NCBI GenBank assembly: GCA_001789355.1
Contig: MFZI01000084.1
Coordinates: 1-14,415 of the forward strand
Length of the DNA: 14,415 nucleotides
Direction: 5' to 3'
Origin: Candidatus Roizmanbacteria bacterium RIFCSPHIGHO2_01_FULL_39_8
Lineage (GTDB): Bacteria > Patescibacteriota > Microgenomatia > UBA1406 > GWC2-37-13
Positions 1 through 7,044 of the stretch are shown in pieces. The notes under the pieces were generated by a model. The model did not search any database, was not told the DNA's origin, and saw only the letters and a program-made list of their open reading frames with translations. The translations under genes were made by a program, and so were the position numbers. Each line of letters begins with the position of its first letter. The stretch's first letter is position 1.

Positions 1-1
1 C

Positions 2-208
2 ACCCACATGGTTGACGGGTTGGTTTTTAAAAACAATTCCCTCACGAACTTAGCCAACCAGATGAACTATGCACTCACTCATCCCAACAGCATGAGGGTA
101 ATGGCAGAATGCGCAGAGCAGAATATAAAAAAAATATACGCGAGGAAGCTTTTTCCTGCATATCAGAAAAGCATTAATACTGTCATGAATCGGGTAAACA
201 ACTCTTAA
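2..208 (+). CDS. GT4-type glycosyltransferase, C-terminal fragment (cut by window edge)
   Basis: This open frame runs in from the left edge, with its first full codon at base 2, and ends at TAA 206-208. The 68 visible residues look like the C-terminal end of a GT-B fold, GT4 family glycosyltransferase. A short VDGLVF segment matches the usual place of the 'dG.nGllv' loop after the nucleotide-sugar site. It is followed by a helix-rich tail of the 'La.am..ll..p..m..m...a' type. The catalytic E-x7-E motif would lie upstream, outside the window. An ATG at base 8 exists but is inside the domain, so it is not the start. The stop codon overlaps the stop of the convergent gene on the other strand within a shared TTAA at 205-208. 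Assignment rests on a short tail only, so the sugar specificity cannot be given. Confidence 0.7.
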   Translation, partial: THMVDGLVFKNNSLTNLANQMNYALTHPNSMRVMAECAEQNIKKIYARKLFPAYQKSINTVMNRVNNS

Positions 209-1098
209 TCACCGCTTGCTATCATCACAATAATTGAATATAAGTAGCCCGACAAAAAAACTAAGTCTCTGCATGCTAAGCCTATAAATTGTAACGGCGC
301 AATTGGGATAAAACTTGGACTCCATCGCATGGAGCGGGATAGTGCGCTTCGCAAAACATTAACAGAACCTAAACCCAGTGTACTATTGATACGATAATAA
401 TAATGAAATTCATACGTCCCGAAGCCGTACCAAAACCACTGTCTCATAAAATCAATAAAACGTGTTCTAAAATCGTGATATATTTGTAATTCTGGACAAA
501 AAAATACTCGTTCTCCTGATTGAAGTATCTGATAAGTAATCGAAAGATCCTCTGAAGAAATTTTCATCCTTGGATCAAACCGCAACATGTGCTTCTTTAT
601 AAAAGAGAGTCTATAACAAGCGTTATCTCCAAAAATAAAATCTCTATATCCTTTATAACCCTGTTCATATCTTAGGATAGTTCCCCAAAGGGTATTCCAA
701 AAATTTGATTTATAATACGGAACTCGTGGTCCCGTAATAACAACGCATTGATGATTTCTGGAAAATACATCTTTGATCGTTTTTATCCAATTTATTGAAG
801 CTATTTCGTCATCATCAATAAAGGCAACAATATCGCTTATACAACAGGCGATACCTGTGTTTCTCGCGAAAGAAATACCTGTTTTGACACGAGACTTATA
901 CACCAACCGTACTCCGACTGTTCTGCATAATTTCTTTATGTATGGAATGTAAAACGCACTGAGAAATAGCGTGCTGCTGTCGATAACAACAATAGCGGTG
1001 GGTAACGTAGAGTTTGCAAGCAGCGACAAAACTACTCGGAAAAGTTTTTCCGGTCGATCTTTTGTAACAATAACAACGTCGACAGATAATCCCATCAT
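205..1098 (-). CDS. GT2-type glycosyltransferase (297 aa)
   Basis: Probable cytoplasmic, inverting GT-A fold glycosyltransferase that transfers a sugar from a nucleotide donor during glycan assembly. The N-terminal strand VDVVIVTKDRPEKL (about residues 6-19) is the typical GT2 opening. GISFARNTGI (74-83) precedes the acidic metal/nucleotide motif FIDDDE (94-98). A second acidic pair, SSED (181-184), fits the catalytic-base region, and a His at about 208 follows. The C-terminus (about 266-294) is hydrophobic and may associate with the membrane. It starts as MMG at 1098; its ATG overlaps the TGA of the upstream GT4 gene (ATGA, 1095-1098), indicating translational coupling. No clear Shine-Dalgarno sequence is present. 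It shares the FIDDD layout and overall plan with the GT2 at 7045-7941, so the two are likely paralogs. Donor and acceptor are unknown. Confidence 0.85.
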   Translation of the reverse strand: MMGLSVDVVIVTKDRPEKLFRVVLSLLANSTLPTAIVVIDSSTLFLSAFYIPYIKKLCRTVGVRLVYKSRVKTGISFARNTGIACCISDIVAFIDDDEIASINWIKTIKDVFSRNHQCVVITGPRVPYYKSNFWNTLWGTILRYEQGYKGYRDFIFGDNACYRLSFIKKHMLRFDPRMKISSEDLSITYQILQSGERVFFCPELQIYHDFRTRFIDFMRQWFWYGFGTYEFHYYYRINSTLGLGSVNVLRSALSRSMRWSPSFIPIAPLQFIGLACRDLVFLSGYLYSIIVMIASGD

Positions 1099-2300
1099 GA
1101 AATTCTCTGAAAATAAGACAGAAGCTTTTTTGCCCTAGCGCTTTGAGAAAATTGTGCAAGGACTTTTTCTCTGGCGTTGTTACTTAATCTCTCTCTTTTA
1201 GCAGGTCCCAATAGATATTGCCTTTCTATTTCTTGTGAAAAAGCACGACTTGTCTTTGTTTTCACAATAATACCATTTATATAATTATCAATTACCTCTG
1301 AAGTTGCCCCAATAGAAAATGCTATAGCTGGCGTCCCGGATGACATTGCCTCTATTAGGACATTTCCGAATGGTTCTTCCCATACAGAGGGAAACAATAA
1401 GTAATCTATTGATTGATAGAAGTCGGAAAGATTCCTGTATGGAATTTTCCCAACGATAGACACATTACGATATTTCCGTAAGCTCAAAACCTTTCTTTGT
1501 AAACCCGCCAAGTGCTCTTTTTCCCAATCAGAACGATCCCATATATCTATGTCTCCAGCAATAATAAAAGACATGTGTTTTGCAATGTCGCTTTGATTCG
1601 CGCGTTTTACCACATCAACCAAAACATTAATCCCCTTCTCTGTACTCCAAGTACCAACATATCCAAGTCTCAAGTGACGCTTATTGAAACCAACACTTTT
1701 CTTAATAAATATATCTGTATCAACGTTATTATGCAAAACCGACAACTGGTTTTCAGGAATAGACGGTTTCGAAGCAATAAATAATTTTTTAAGGGCCAAT
1801 GAACAAAAAACAAAGCATATTTGCTGAAATCGCTTAGTAAATAGAGTGGAAAAATAGAACGTTCGTGGACCTAAGTCCTGACACATAACCAAGGTTTTTT
1901 TCTGCGCTAATATACCAACAAGCGGAACCTGAAACACATAATAGTAGTCAAACTTCCTACACACAAAGATAAATTGAAAAACATATAGCATTTCAAAAAC
2001 CCGTGTAGCGAAAAAGTAAATTATTGCAAATGTGCGCCGAATAAATCGATTCCGACTACATGAAGCCTTGTTTAATAAATCCAAAAATGCGTTAGGGTAA
2101 AATAGCTGACAGAGCCTCATCGAGGTGGGCCAATTTCTCAATTGCGCTGCAGAACAATACAGCGTAGAGAAATGAAGTTGATTCAATAACTGGAGATCGC
2201 TGATAGCTACGCGTTCTGTTCCTGCAGTACACTCAAAGTCAATCTTTCGTATGTCTGGTCGCAGCAACACGGCTACAGATCGTTTCGTCTTGTCCATCAT
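1095..2300 (-). CDS. GT4-type glycosyltransferase (401 aa)
   Basis: Retaining GT-B fold glycosyltransferase. The N-terminal domain has an acceptor-side motif, TAGTERVAISD (about 25-35), in the position where GT4 enzymes have 'GGaErv'. The C-terminal domain starts near LGYVGTWSTEKGINVLV (212-228), with the Lys of the phosphate-binding region at 222. The diagnostic E-x7-E is EPFGNVLIE (309-317), followed by AMSSGTPAIAF, the usual 'EAma.G.PvI' segment. The central region (about 90-135) is rich in Phe and Tyr and probably lies on the membrane, as expected for an enzyme acting on a lipid-linked acceptor. Length is normal for the family. Two adjacent ATG codons (2300 and 2297) are possible starts. 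It is first in a two-gene unit with the GT2 downstream and is divergent from the O-antigen ligase-like gene, with only 17 bp between start codons. Sugar specificity cannot be read from sequence. Confidence 0.88.
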   Translation of the reverse strand: MMDKTKRSVAVLLRPDIRKIDFECTAGTERVAISDLQLLNQLHFSTLYCSAAQLRNWPTSMRLCQLFYPNAFLDLLNKASCSRNRFIRRTFAIIYFFATRVFEMLYVFQFIFVCRKFDYYYVFQVPLVGILAQKKTLVMCQDLGPRTFYFSTLFTKRFQQICFVFCSLALKKLFIASKPSIPENQLSVLHNNVDTDIFIKKSVGFNKRHLRLGYVGTWSTEKGINVLVDVVKRANQSDIAKHMSFIIAGDIDIWDRSDWEKEHLAGLQRKVLSLRKYRNVSIVGKIPYRNLSDFYQSIDYLLFPSVWEEPFGNVLIEAMSSGTPAIAFSIGATSEVIDNYINGIIVKTKTSRAFSQEIERQYLLGPAKRERLSNNAREKVLAQFSQSARAKKLLSYFQRIS

Positions 2301-2302
2301 AG

Positions 2303-2308
2303 TATAAT
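2303..2308 (+). promoter_or_regulatory. Putative -10 box (TATAAT) for the O-antigen ligase-like gene
   Basis: A perfect TATAAT lies in the 17 bp divergent spacer. Counting seven bases past the hexamer puts transcription start at about 2315-2316, only 2-3 nt before the ATG at 2318. The mRNA would be almost leaderless, which fits the absence of a Shine-Dalgarno sequence. No convincing -35 hexamer is seen at a 16-18 bp spacing; that region overlaps the first codons of the divergent GT4 gene. In AT-rich DNA a chance match is possible. Confidence 0.4.
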
Positions 2309-2317
2309 CACCATCAC

Positions 2318-3829
2318 ATGCAACATCGCGTAAACGCCTATCTCGGGCGTCATCTACAGATAAGTGTTTTCTTACTAGTATTTTTGTATTGCACTATTCT
2401 TTATCTATCACCTGATAGCTTCAAATTTGGAGTTGCCATAGCTCTGTTGTTCATCGGAATCGTGTATATACTAACAAAAAATCTTTTTGCGTCTTTGTTC
2501 ATTGCTTTTTTAGTATCCTCACAATTCTTTTTTCCAGCAAAAACATATCAATTTGAATACGCTTCGCCCGCAGAATATATTTATGAACTACTCCCAAACG
2601 GTATATTTGAATCTATAGCTATTACCCTTGCTGACGTTTGTAGCGGGTTAATGATTATATATTTTGTAAAAGTAAAACTTTTCGATCACAACGACATCCC
2701 CCCAAAAAAGGGTGTTGTTTCCCAACAGCATAAATCCCTGATAACCATACTGCTTCTTGCCTGGCTATTCTATTTTAGTATTTCCCTATATAGCTCGTTA
2801 TATCTTTCATTTTCACCAGCGTTCTCAGTAAACTTATTGGCACAATACGGAAATATGGTCGTTATGTTTTTAGGTGTATTATATTTTTTCCGTCATGCAA
2901 AACGCCTCATACGAGTATTTTATGTTGTTCTTATTGCCATCTTACTATTTCAAAGTGTTCTTGGCACATTCCAATTTGCCAAAAGCCTCACTAGTTACGG
3001 ATCAAACGAAAAACTTCCTTCTGTAGACCTGGAGCAAAGTGTTGACTTTTCTCGTGTAGAGGGAATATCCGGCCATCCAAATGGACACGCATTTATTATT
3101 GCGAATCTTCTCATCCTCACATTTCCCTTCGTTTTAAAAAACAAAAAAAGCAAGTGGTGGATAATCTCTATTCTCGGATTCCTCAACATCGTCTTTTCAC
3201 AAAGTAGAGTTGTATGGGCTGCTCTGATAATGCTAATTCCCCTGATCTGCATTCTTTATGCATCAAGTCTGCGCTCCACGACAATCAGATTAATAAAAGC
3301 AAAATATTTCTATCTGGTAATGCTAGGCGTACTCACTTTATCAATTATTATCCTCCCGAGACTACAAGCAAGCATCCTCTTTTTTACAGAAGAAGGTGGT
3401 GGAACTTTGCGCCTCAAGATGCTCTCGGAGGGGTGGCAACTATTACAGTCGTCCCTGTGGACCGGCTTCGGTGCAGGAACCGGCGTCCGAGTCCTTCTTG
3501 ATAATTTTTCCAATGGATATATTGCTACATTTCCGTTTCCTATCCATATTGCATATCTGCAAATTGCTCTTGAGTCGGGAATTCCTGCAACAATAGCCTT
3601 TTTTATCCCTATCTTTCTCATTATAAGAGAATGGCTTCAGCTCGACAAAAACATCAAGAGACGTAATCATATATTATTAAGCACAGTGTGTTGTATCATT
3701 GTAGTGCTCGTGTACTATGCGCTCCAACCTGTTTATGGAAGACGTGAATTTGTTATTCTAGGAATTATTTTTGGTTCTGGTATTGTATCACTTACAGAGA
3801 GATCAAATTCAAAATACCATGAGTTTTAA
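2318..3829 (+). CDS. O-antigen ligase/polymerase-like membrane protein (Wzy_C/WaaL type, 503 aa)
   Basis: Polytopic inner-membrane protein with roughly 12-14 hydrophobic segments, clear ones near 14-31, 36-72, 97-117, 141-160, 199-216, 256-273, 279-315, 331-347, 421-437 and 452-470. Several landmarks match the O-antigen ligase/polymerase (Wzy_C) family: SRVEGISGHPN (245-255), SQSR at the end of a helix (294-297), GTLRLKM in the large periplasmic loop (362-368), and WTGFGAGTG (381-389). H410 to G421 gives the H-x10-G motif known from WaaL ligases, here in IHIAYLQIALESG. Such enzymes act on the outer membrane face, joining or polymerising undecaprenyl-diphosphate-linked glycans. Ligase and polymerase cannot be told apart from sequence. 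The start is the only suitable ATG, 10 bases after a TATAAT box. It is first of two genes; its end overlaps the next gene by 11 bp. An A AAA AAG run occurs at 2704-2710. Confidence 0.85.
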   Translation: MQHRVNAYLGRHLQISVFLLVFLYCTILYLSPDSFKFGVAIALLFIGIVYILTKNLFASLFIAFLVSSQFFFPAKTYQFEYASPAEYIYELLPNGIFESIAITLADVCSGLMIIYFVKVKLFDHNDIPPKKGVVSQQHKSLITILLLAWLFYFSISLYSSLYLSFSPAFSVNLLAQYGNMVVMFLGVLYFFRHAKRLIRVFYVVLIAILLFQSVLGTFQFAKSLTSYGSNEKLPSVDLEQSVDFSRVEGISGHPNGHAFIIANLLILTFPFVLKNKKSKWWIISILGFLNIVFSQSRVVWAALIMLIPLICILYASSLRSTTIRLIKAKYFYLVMLGVLTLSIIILPRLQASILFFTEEGGGTLRLKMLSEGWQLLQSSLWTGFGAGTGVRVLLDNFSNGYIATFPFPIHIAYLQIALESGIPATIAFFIPIFLIIREWLQLDKNIKRRNHILLSTVCCIIVVLVYYALQPVYGRREFVILGIIFGSGIVSLTERSNSKYHEF

Positions 3830-4667
3830 GCTTGGCACCAAAAAAATCCTGGGTGGTCTTGCGCTGACAGACTGGATTTTTGTTTGCTTCGGCGCTGTAT
3901 TATTGTTAAGTTTTTATTTATTTTTTAGACGTGAAGTGATTTTTATTACCGCTCGGTTTAAAGTGACCGACGAAAATATTTTGTACGCAAAGACTACTCC
4001 GAATAACGAATTTACGACAAGCTTTATGGTGGGGGATACTGAAAGAGATGAACTTGGCCGTGTGGTATCAGAAATTATTGGCGTAGAATCATACAAAACC
4101 GTGCCGGAACAACATGTCGTCTACCTAGACATTAAATTAAAATCGGTTTATAACCCGCGAAAAAAACAGTATTCTGTGCGAGGAAAAAATATTATTTTTG
4201 GTGAATCATTTACATTTTCGTTCACCAAGGTACGCTTTAAAGCATTAGTCGTCGATTTCCCTGGATTTCGAGATCCTCAGGGTATAAAATTTAAAAAAAC
4301 TATTGTAAAAACACAACTACGCTATGATAGCAGGGGATTTTCCGACGTCTACGGCGTACCAAATTTCGTCGCGGCTGCAGTCAAAAAAGGAGACATTGTC
4401 ACTGATTCCAAAGACAACGTTCTTATCAAAATACTAGACGTAAGCATACAATCGGCAAAGCGCCTCGTTGTCTCAAGCAGTGGTCAACCTTTTTTGGTCG
4501 ATGATCCGTATCTTAAAGACGTCTACTACACAATAGAGCTTGCCACAAAAGAGGTGGACGGAAAAACATATATGTTTGACTATATCCCTGTTCTCATCAA
4601 TACAGCTGTGCCCATTAATATGAATACGGTCAGTATTTGGCCTACCATCACAGAGATTATTCAATAA
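3819..4667 (+). CDS. Membrane-anchored protein with a tandem duplicated domain, possibly DUF4330-like (282 aa)
   Basis: Function unknown. After a short basic N-terminus there is a membrane segment (about 19-36), then a soluble beta-rich region. That region appears to contain two copies of one domain. Copy 1 is about 67-146: VGDTERDELGRVVSEIIGV, then VVYLDIKLK, then a final strand near 138-146. Copy 2 is about 185-282: KKGDIVTDSKDNVLIKILDV, then VYYTIELATK, then a closing strand near 270-282. The 'G.iv....g.v...I..V' plus alternating-strand pattern resembles DUF4330, a family I recall only by general pattern. I place the start at ATG 3819 (MSFKLGTKK) rather than the in-frame ATG at 3771, which lies deep in the upstream gene. 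From 3819 it overlaps the upstream O-antigen ligase-like gene by only 11 bp, so the two are probably coupled and functionally linked. It may be an accessory or periplasmic partner of that enzyme. Its 3' end overlaps the convergent GT4 gene by 11 bp. Confidence 0.7.
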   Translation: MSFKLGTKKILGGLALTDWIFVCFGAVLLLSFYLFFRREVIFITARFKVTDENILYAKTTPNNEFTTSFMVGDTERDELGRVVSEIIGVESYKTVPEQHVVYLDIKLKSVYNPRKKQYSVRGKNIIFGESFTFSFTKVRFKALVVDFPGFRDPQGIKFKKTIVKTQLRYDSRGFSDVYGVPNFVAAAVKKGDIVTDSKDNVLIKILDVSIQSAKRLVVSSSGQPFLVDDPYLKDVYYTIELATKEVDGKTYMFDYIPVLINTAVPINMNTVSIWPTITEIIQ

Positions 4668-5913
4668 AATCGTCTCTTAAATATTTTCTGAATACATCTA
4701 TAAGCAACGCATTGGTCTTTTGAGCCTCATAATTATCAACAATAGTCCGCCTGGCCCTCTCTTGTATCTTCTGTTTTCCCTTTTTAGACAATTGAAGAAT
4801 TTCTTCTATCGCATGAGCGATGTCTCTTGGATCTGTGGATTTGAGCAAAAATCCATTTATGTCAGAAACAATAACTTCATCGATACCCCCTAGGTTACTC
4901 GTTAAAACTAGGCACCCCGTTGCCATAGCCTCTTTTATGGCGTTAGGCTGCATGTCTCGATCTCCACTTAAGTCTACCTCAGAAGGCAACACAAATATGT
5001 CCGCATCCTGAAGTAACGCTCTGAAACGATCTGTGTGGCCCATGGGGCCAACGAGTTTTACTCGATCTGTAAGACGAAGCCTGTATATAAGCTTCTGAAG
5101 AGTTTTTCGCTGCGAACCATATCCTACGATCAGGCACTGGATTGCTATGTGTTTTTGTTTCAATAGTGCTATTGCATGGATGAGCTTATCAAATCCCTTC
5201 ATCTTTTCTATTCTTCCCACACTCACAAGACGCACGGTGGGGTTTTTAGTTTGACCTTTTGCTACTTTGCGTCGTGGCACAAAAAACTGTACGTCCACGC
5301 CAGTAGATGATACCACGTGCATATGCGCCTTTATTTTTTCGTCAACGCTAAAAAATTCTACCGCGTACTGCCGAGAATATTTTGACTGAAAAAGCGTAAA
5401 GTCATAATTCATAACTTTTTGGCGTAAAAATGCCGTATCTGAGAATAAACCGAAGGTGTGAAATATAATGCCTCCCGGTAAACCGCTAAAGAACTTACAA
5501 AACAGTCCAATAAGAGATATTCCTTCTGCATCATGCACATATAAAAGATTCACATTTGAGGAGATAATTATTTTTATTAACATCCCTGCTAAAACAAAAT
5601 GTCGTAAGTTTGCCCAATTGAAAATTTGCGTAAGTAAAATTACGCCACGTAAATATCGAATAGGATGTCGAACAAAAAGAAGCGCATGTGTAACCAAAAC
5701 TGTCCAAGGGTGTTTGTGCAGTGACTCTCCAGCAAAGATATGCGTTTTTGCAAACCCTATTTCCTTCTCGCGGGGATGGGATACTCTGGAAGAACCGTGT
5801 GATTCGTAAAACACGTGGCCCTGAACACCTGACTGCTGCAAATAGTACAGCTCATTGAGAATAAACGTTTCACTAAGTACTGGATACTCTGAAAGAAAAA
5901 AGCCGATTTTCAT
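4657..5913 (-). CDS. GT4-type glycosyltransferase, WcaL/AmsK-like (418 aa)
   Basis: GT-B fold glycosyltransferase resembling the colanic acid-type WcaL/AmsK group, cytoplasmic side of the membrane. Evidence: the opening SEYPVLSETFILNEL (8-22) carries the 'YP..SETFi.nEi' signature of that group. VGRIEKMKGFDKLI (232-245) is the donor-phosphate region. GDRDMQPNAIKEAMATG (317-333) matches the 'GDrDg.Pn.l.EAMA' segment. In place of the classical E-x7-E this gives D320-x7-E328, a feature I associate with this group rather than a defect. The closing part (about 365-415) is helical. ATG 5913 overlaps the TGA of the upstream GT4 (ATGA, 5910-5913), so it is second in a coupled pair. Only a weak AGGA about 14 nt upstream could serve as a ribosome site. 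The gene's end overlaps the convergent 3819-4667 gene. Sugar specificity (galactose or mannose in known relatives) is not assigned. Confidence 0.85.
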   Translation of the reverse strand: MKIGFFLSEYPVLSETFILNELYYLQQSGVQGHVFYESHGSSRVSHPREKEIGFAKTHIFAGESLHKHPWTVLVTHALLFVRHPIRYLRGVILLTQIFNWANLRHFVLAGMLIKIIISSNVNLLYVHDAEGISLIGLFCKFFSGLPGGIIFHTFGLFSDTAFLRQKVMNYDFTLFQSKYSRQYAVEFFSVDEKIKAHMHVVSSTGVDVQFFVPRRKVAKGQTKNPTVRLVSVGRIEKMKGFDKLIHAIALLKQKHIAIQCLIVGYGSQRKTLQKLIYRLRLTDRVKLVGPMGHTDRFRALLQDADIFVLPSEVDLSGDRDMQPNAIKEAMATGCLVLTSNLGGIDEVIVSDINGFLLKSTDPRDIAHAIEEILQLSKKGKQKIQERARRTIVDNYEAQKTNALLIDVFRKYLRDDFIE

Positions 5914-6998
5914 ACCATTGTCTTGTTTCCTATTAACACTACGAATTTCTTTAATTCTTTCATAAACCGTTGCCGACTAAATCGTTTTACATGCTCCAAA
6001 AGATCTGATGCTCTAATATTCTTTACATCGAATGTTGTAAGAACGCGGGCAAGTGCTTCTGAAGTATATTCTCGGAAAAAAATGCCGGTTTTTCCTTCTA
6101 CAACAGTTTCGAGAGCGCCTCCGCCTTGATAGGCGATCACGGGCACCCCGTAAGCCATAGCTTCCACGGGAGCAATTCCAAAATCTTCATTTTGCGAGGG
6201 GAAAATAAATGCTTGAGCTGATGCATAGAGTTTCCAAATCTCTTTATCTGGAAGGAAACCCAAAAAATCTACTGTGGGTCCTGCTAGTGACCGAAGGTAT
6301 TGCTCATACGATAGGTCATATGCTACACCCACGAGTTTGAGTGGTAATCCAAGCTGGGAGCATGCAATGACCGGCAACTCCAATCCTTTTGTTTTATCAA
6401 TCCGGGTCACACATAAAAAATATTTCCCTTTCTGTTTCTTTGGTATCCGAGAGGGGATGTGAACGGGCGGATAAATGACGGTACTTTCAATACCGCATAT
6501 GCGTAAAAGTGTATCGTGTGTATGTTTTGAATTGGTCAGGATATATGGCGTCGATCGCAAGGCGCGAATATATAAAAATCGCAATAAACCAGCATAGGTG
6601 GATATTCGCTGGAGTGGTGACGGCGGTTCCAGACCAAAAACGTTTTTTGGCAATGAATGAATGTATTGAATATGCACTGGTCGCTTGACGTGTATAAGGT
6701 TTGAAAACACATACGCAGAACTAGAAATTACAAGATCGTACTTTTCAAGATTGAATTTTGACCATACCAGCGGAGAAACACACTGAAAGAGAGAAATATG
6801 ACGCATCAAAAGTGTTCCTTGTGTCCACGAGGAGTGTAGTCGCAAGGGGGAAAGATCCGGAAAAAATCCGCGGACGGTTCTATCATCCGAAAACGCGGTA
6901 TACACATGAGCATTAGGAAAAACCGCAAGGAGCCCTTGCAAAAATCGTTCGGCCCCTCCAAATTCAACCAATGAATCATGCACCAGTGCAATCTTCAT
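5910..6998 (-). CDS. GT4-type glycosyltransferase, WbaZ-like (362 aa)
   Basis: GT-B fold retaining glycosyltransferase of the GT4 family, close in plan to the WbaZ-type mannosyltransferases of O-antigen loci. Evidence: MKIALVHDSLVEFGGAERFL (1-20) holds the GGAER acceptor motif. FLCVTRIDKTKGLELPV (194-210) is the donor-phosphate region. The catalytic pair is EDFGIAPVE (E271-x7-E279), followed by AMAYGVPVIAYQGGGALETV. A YIHSLP segment near 112-117 is also typical of the WbaZ-like branch. Length is normal. The ATG at 6998 is the natural start because the protein opens directly with the first beta strand. It heads a two-gene unit with the WcaL-like gene and is divergent from the GT2 at 7045, 46 bp away. 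A TAGAAT box at 7012-7007 (reverse strand) would give a transcript starting at or within 2 nt of the ATG. Mannose as donor is an inference from family resemblance. Confidence 0.88.
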   Translation of the reverse strand: MKIALVHDSLVEFGGAERFLQGLLAVFPNAHVYTAFSDDRTVRGFFPDLSPLRLHSSWTQGTLLMRHISLFQCVSPLVWSKFNLEKYDLVISSSAYVFSNLIHVKRPVHIQYIHSLPKNVFGLEPPSPLQRISTYAGLLRFLYIRALRSTPYILTNSKHTHDTLLRICGIESTVIYPPVHIPSRIPKKQKGKYFLCVTRIDKTKGLELPVIACSQLGLPLKLVGVAYDLSYEQYLRSLAGPTVDFLGFLPDKEIWKLYASAQAFIFPSQNEDFGIAPVEAMAYGVPVIAYQGGGALETVVEGKTGIFFREYTSEALARVLTTFDVKNIRASDLLEHVKRFSRQRFMKELKKFVVLIGNKTMV

Positions 6999-7006
6999 GA
7001 TTGTCT

Positions 7007-7012
7007 ATTCTA
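7007..7012 (-). promoter_or_regulatory. Putative -10 box (TAGAAT) for the WbaZ-like GT4 gene
   Basis: On the reverse strand TAGAAT (5 of 6 matches to TATAAT) precedes the start codon at 6998 by 8 nt. Transcription would begin at about 7000-6998, giving a leader of 0-2 nt. No Shine-Dalgarno sequence is present and no clear -35 element is seen. It lies in the 46 bp divergent spacer. Confidence 0.3.
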
Positions 7013-7032
7013 TACCAATCGAAATGATAGGG

Positions 7033-7038
7033 TACAAT
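7033..7038 (+). promoter_or_regulatory. Putative -10 box (TACAAT) for the GT2 gene at 7045
   Basis: TACAAT (5 of 6 matches) ends 6 nt before ATG 7045, so the base seven positions past the hexamer is the A of the ATG itself. This predicts a truly leaderless transcript. It also supports 7045 over the in-frame ATG at 6997 as the start. No clear -35 element or Shine-Dalgarno sequence is seen. Confidence 0.4.
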
Positions 7039-7044
7039 ATTGCC

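Noticed and set aside
3771..3818. ATG at 3771 as start of the duplicated-domain protein
   Set aside because: It would give a 59 bp overlap with the O-antigen ligase-like gene and an N-terminus without sense. ATG 3819 gives a basic start before the membrane helix and an 11 bp overlap.
6997..7044. ATG at 6997 as start of the GT2 gene
   Set aside because: It overlaps the start codon of the divergent GT4 gene and would add 16 residues before the first GT2 strand. ATG 7045 starts the strand and has a -10 box at the right distance.
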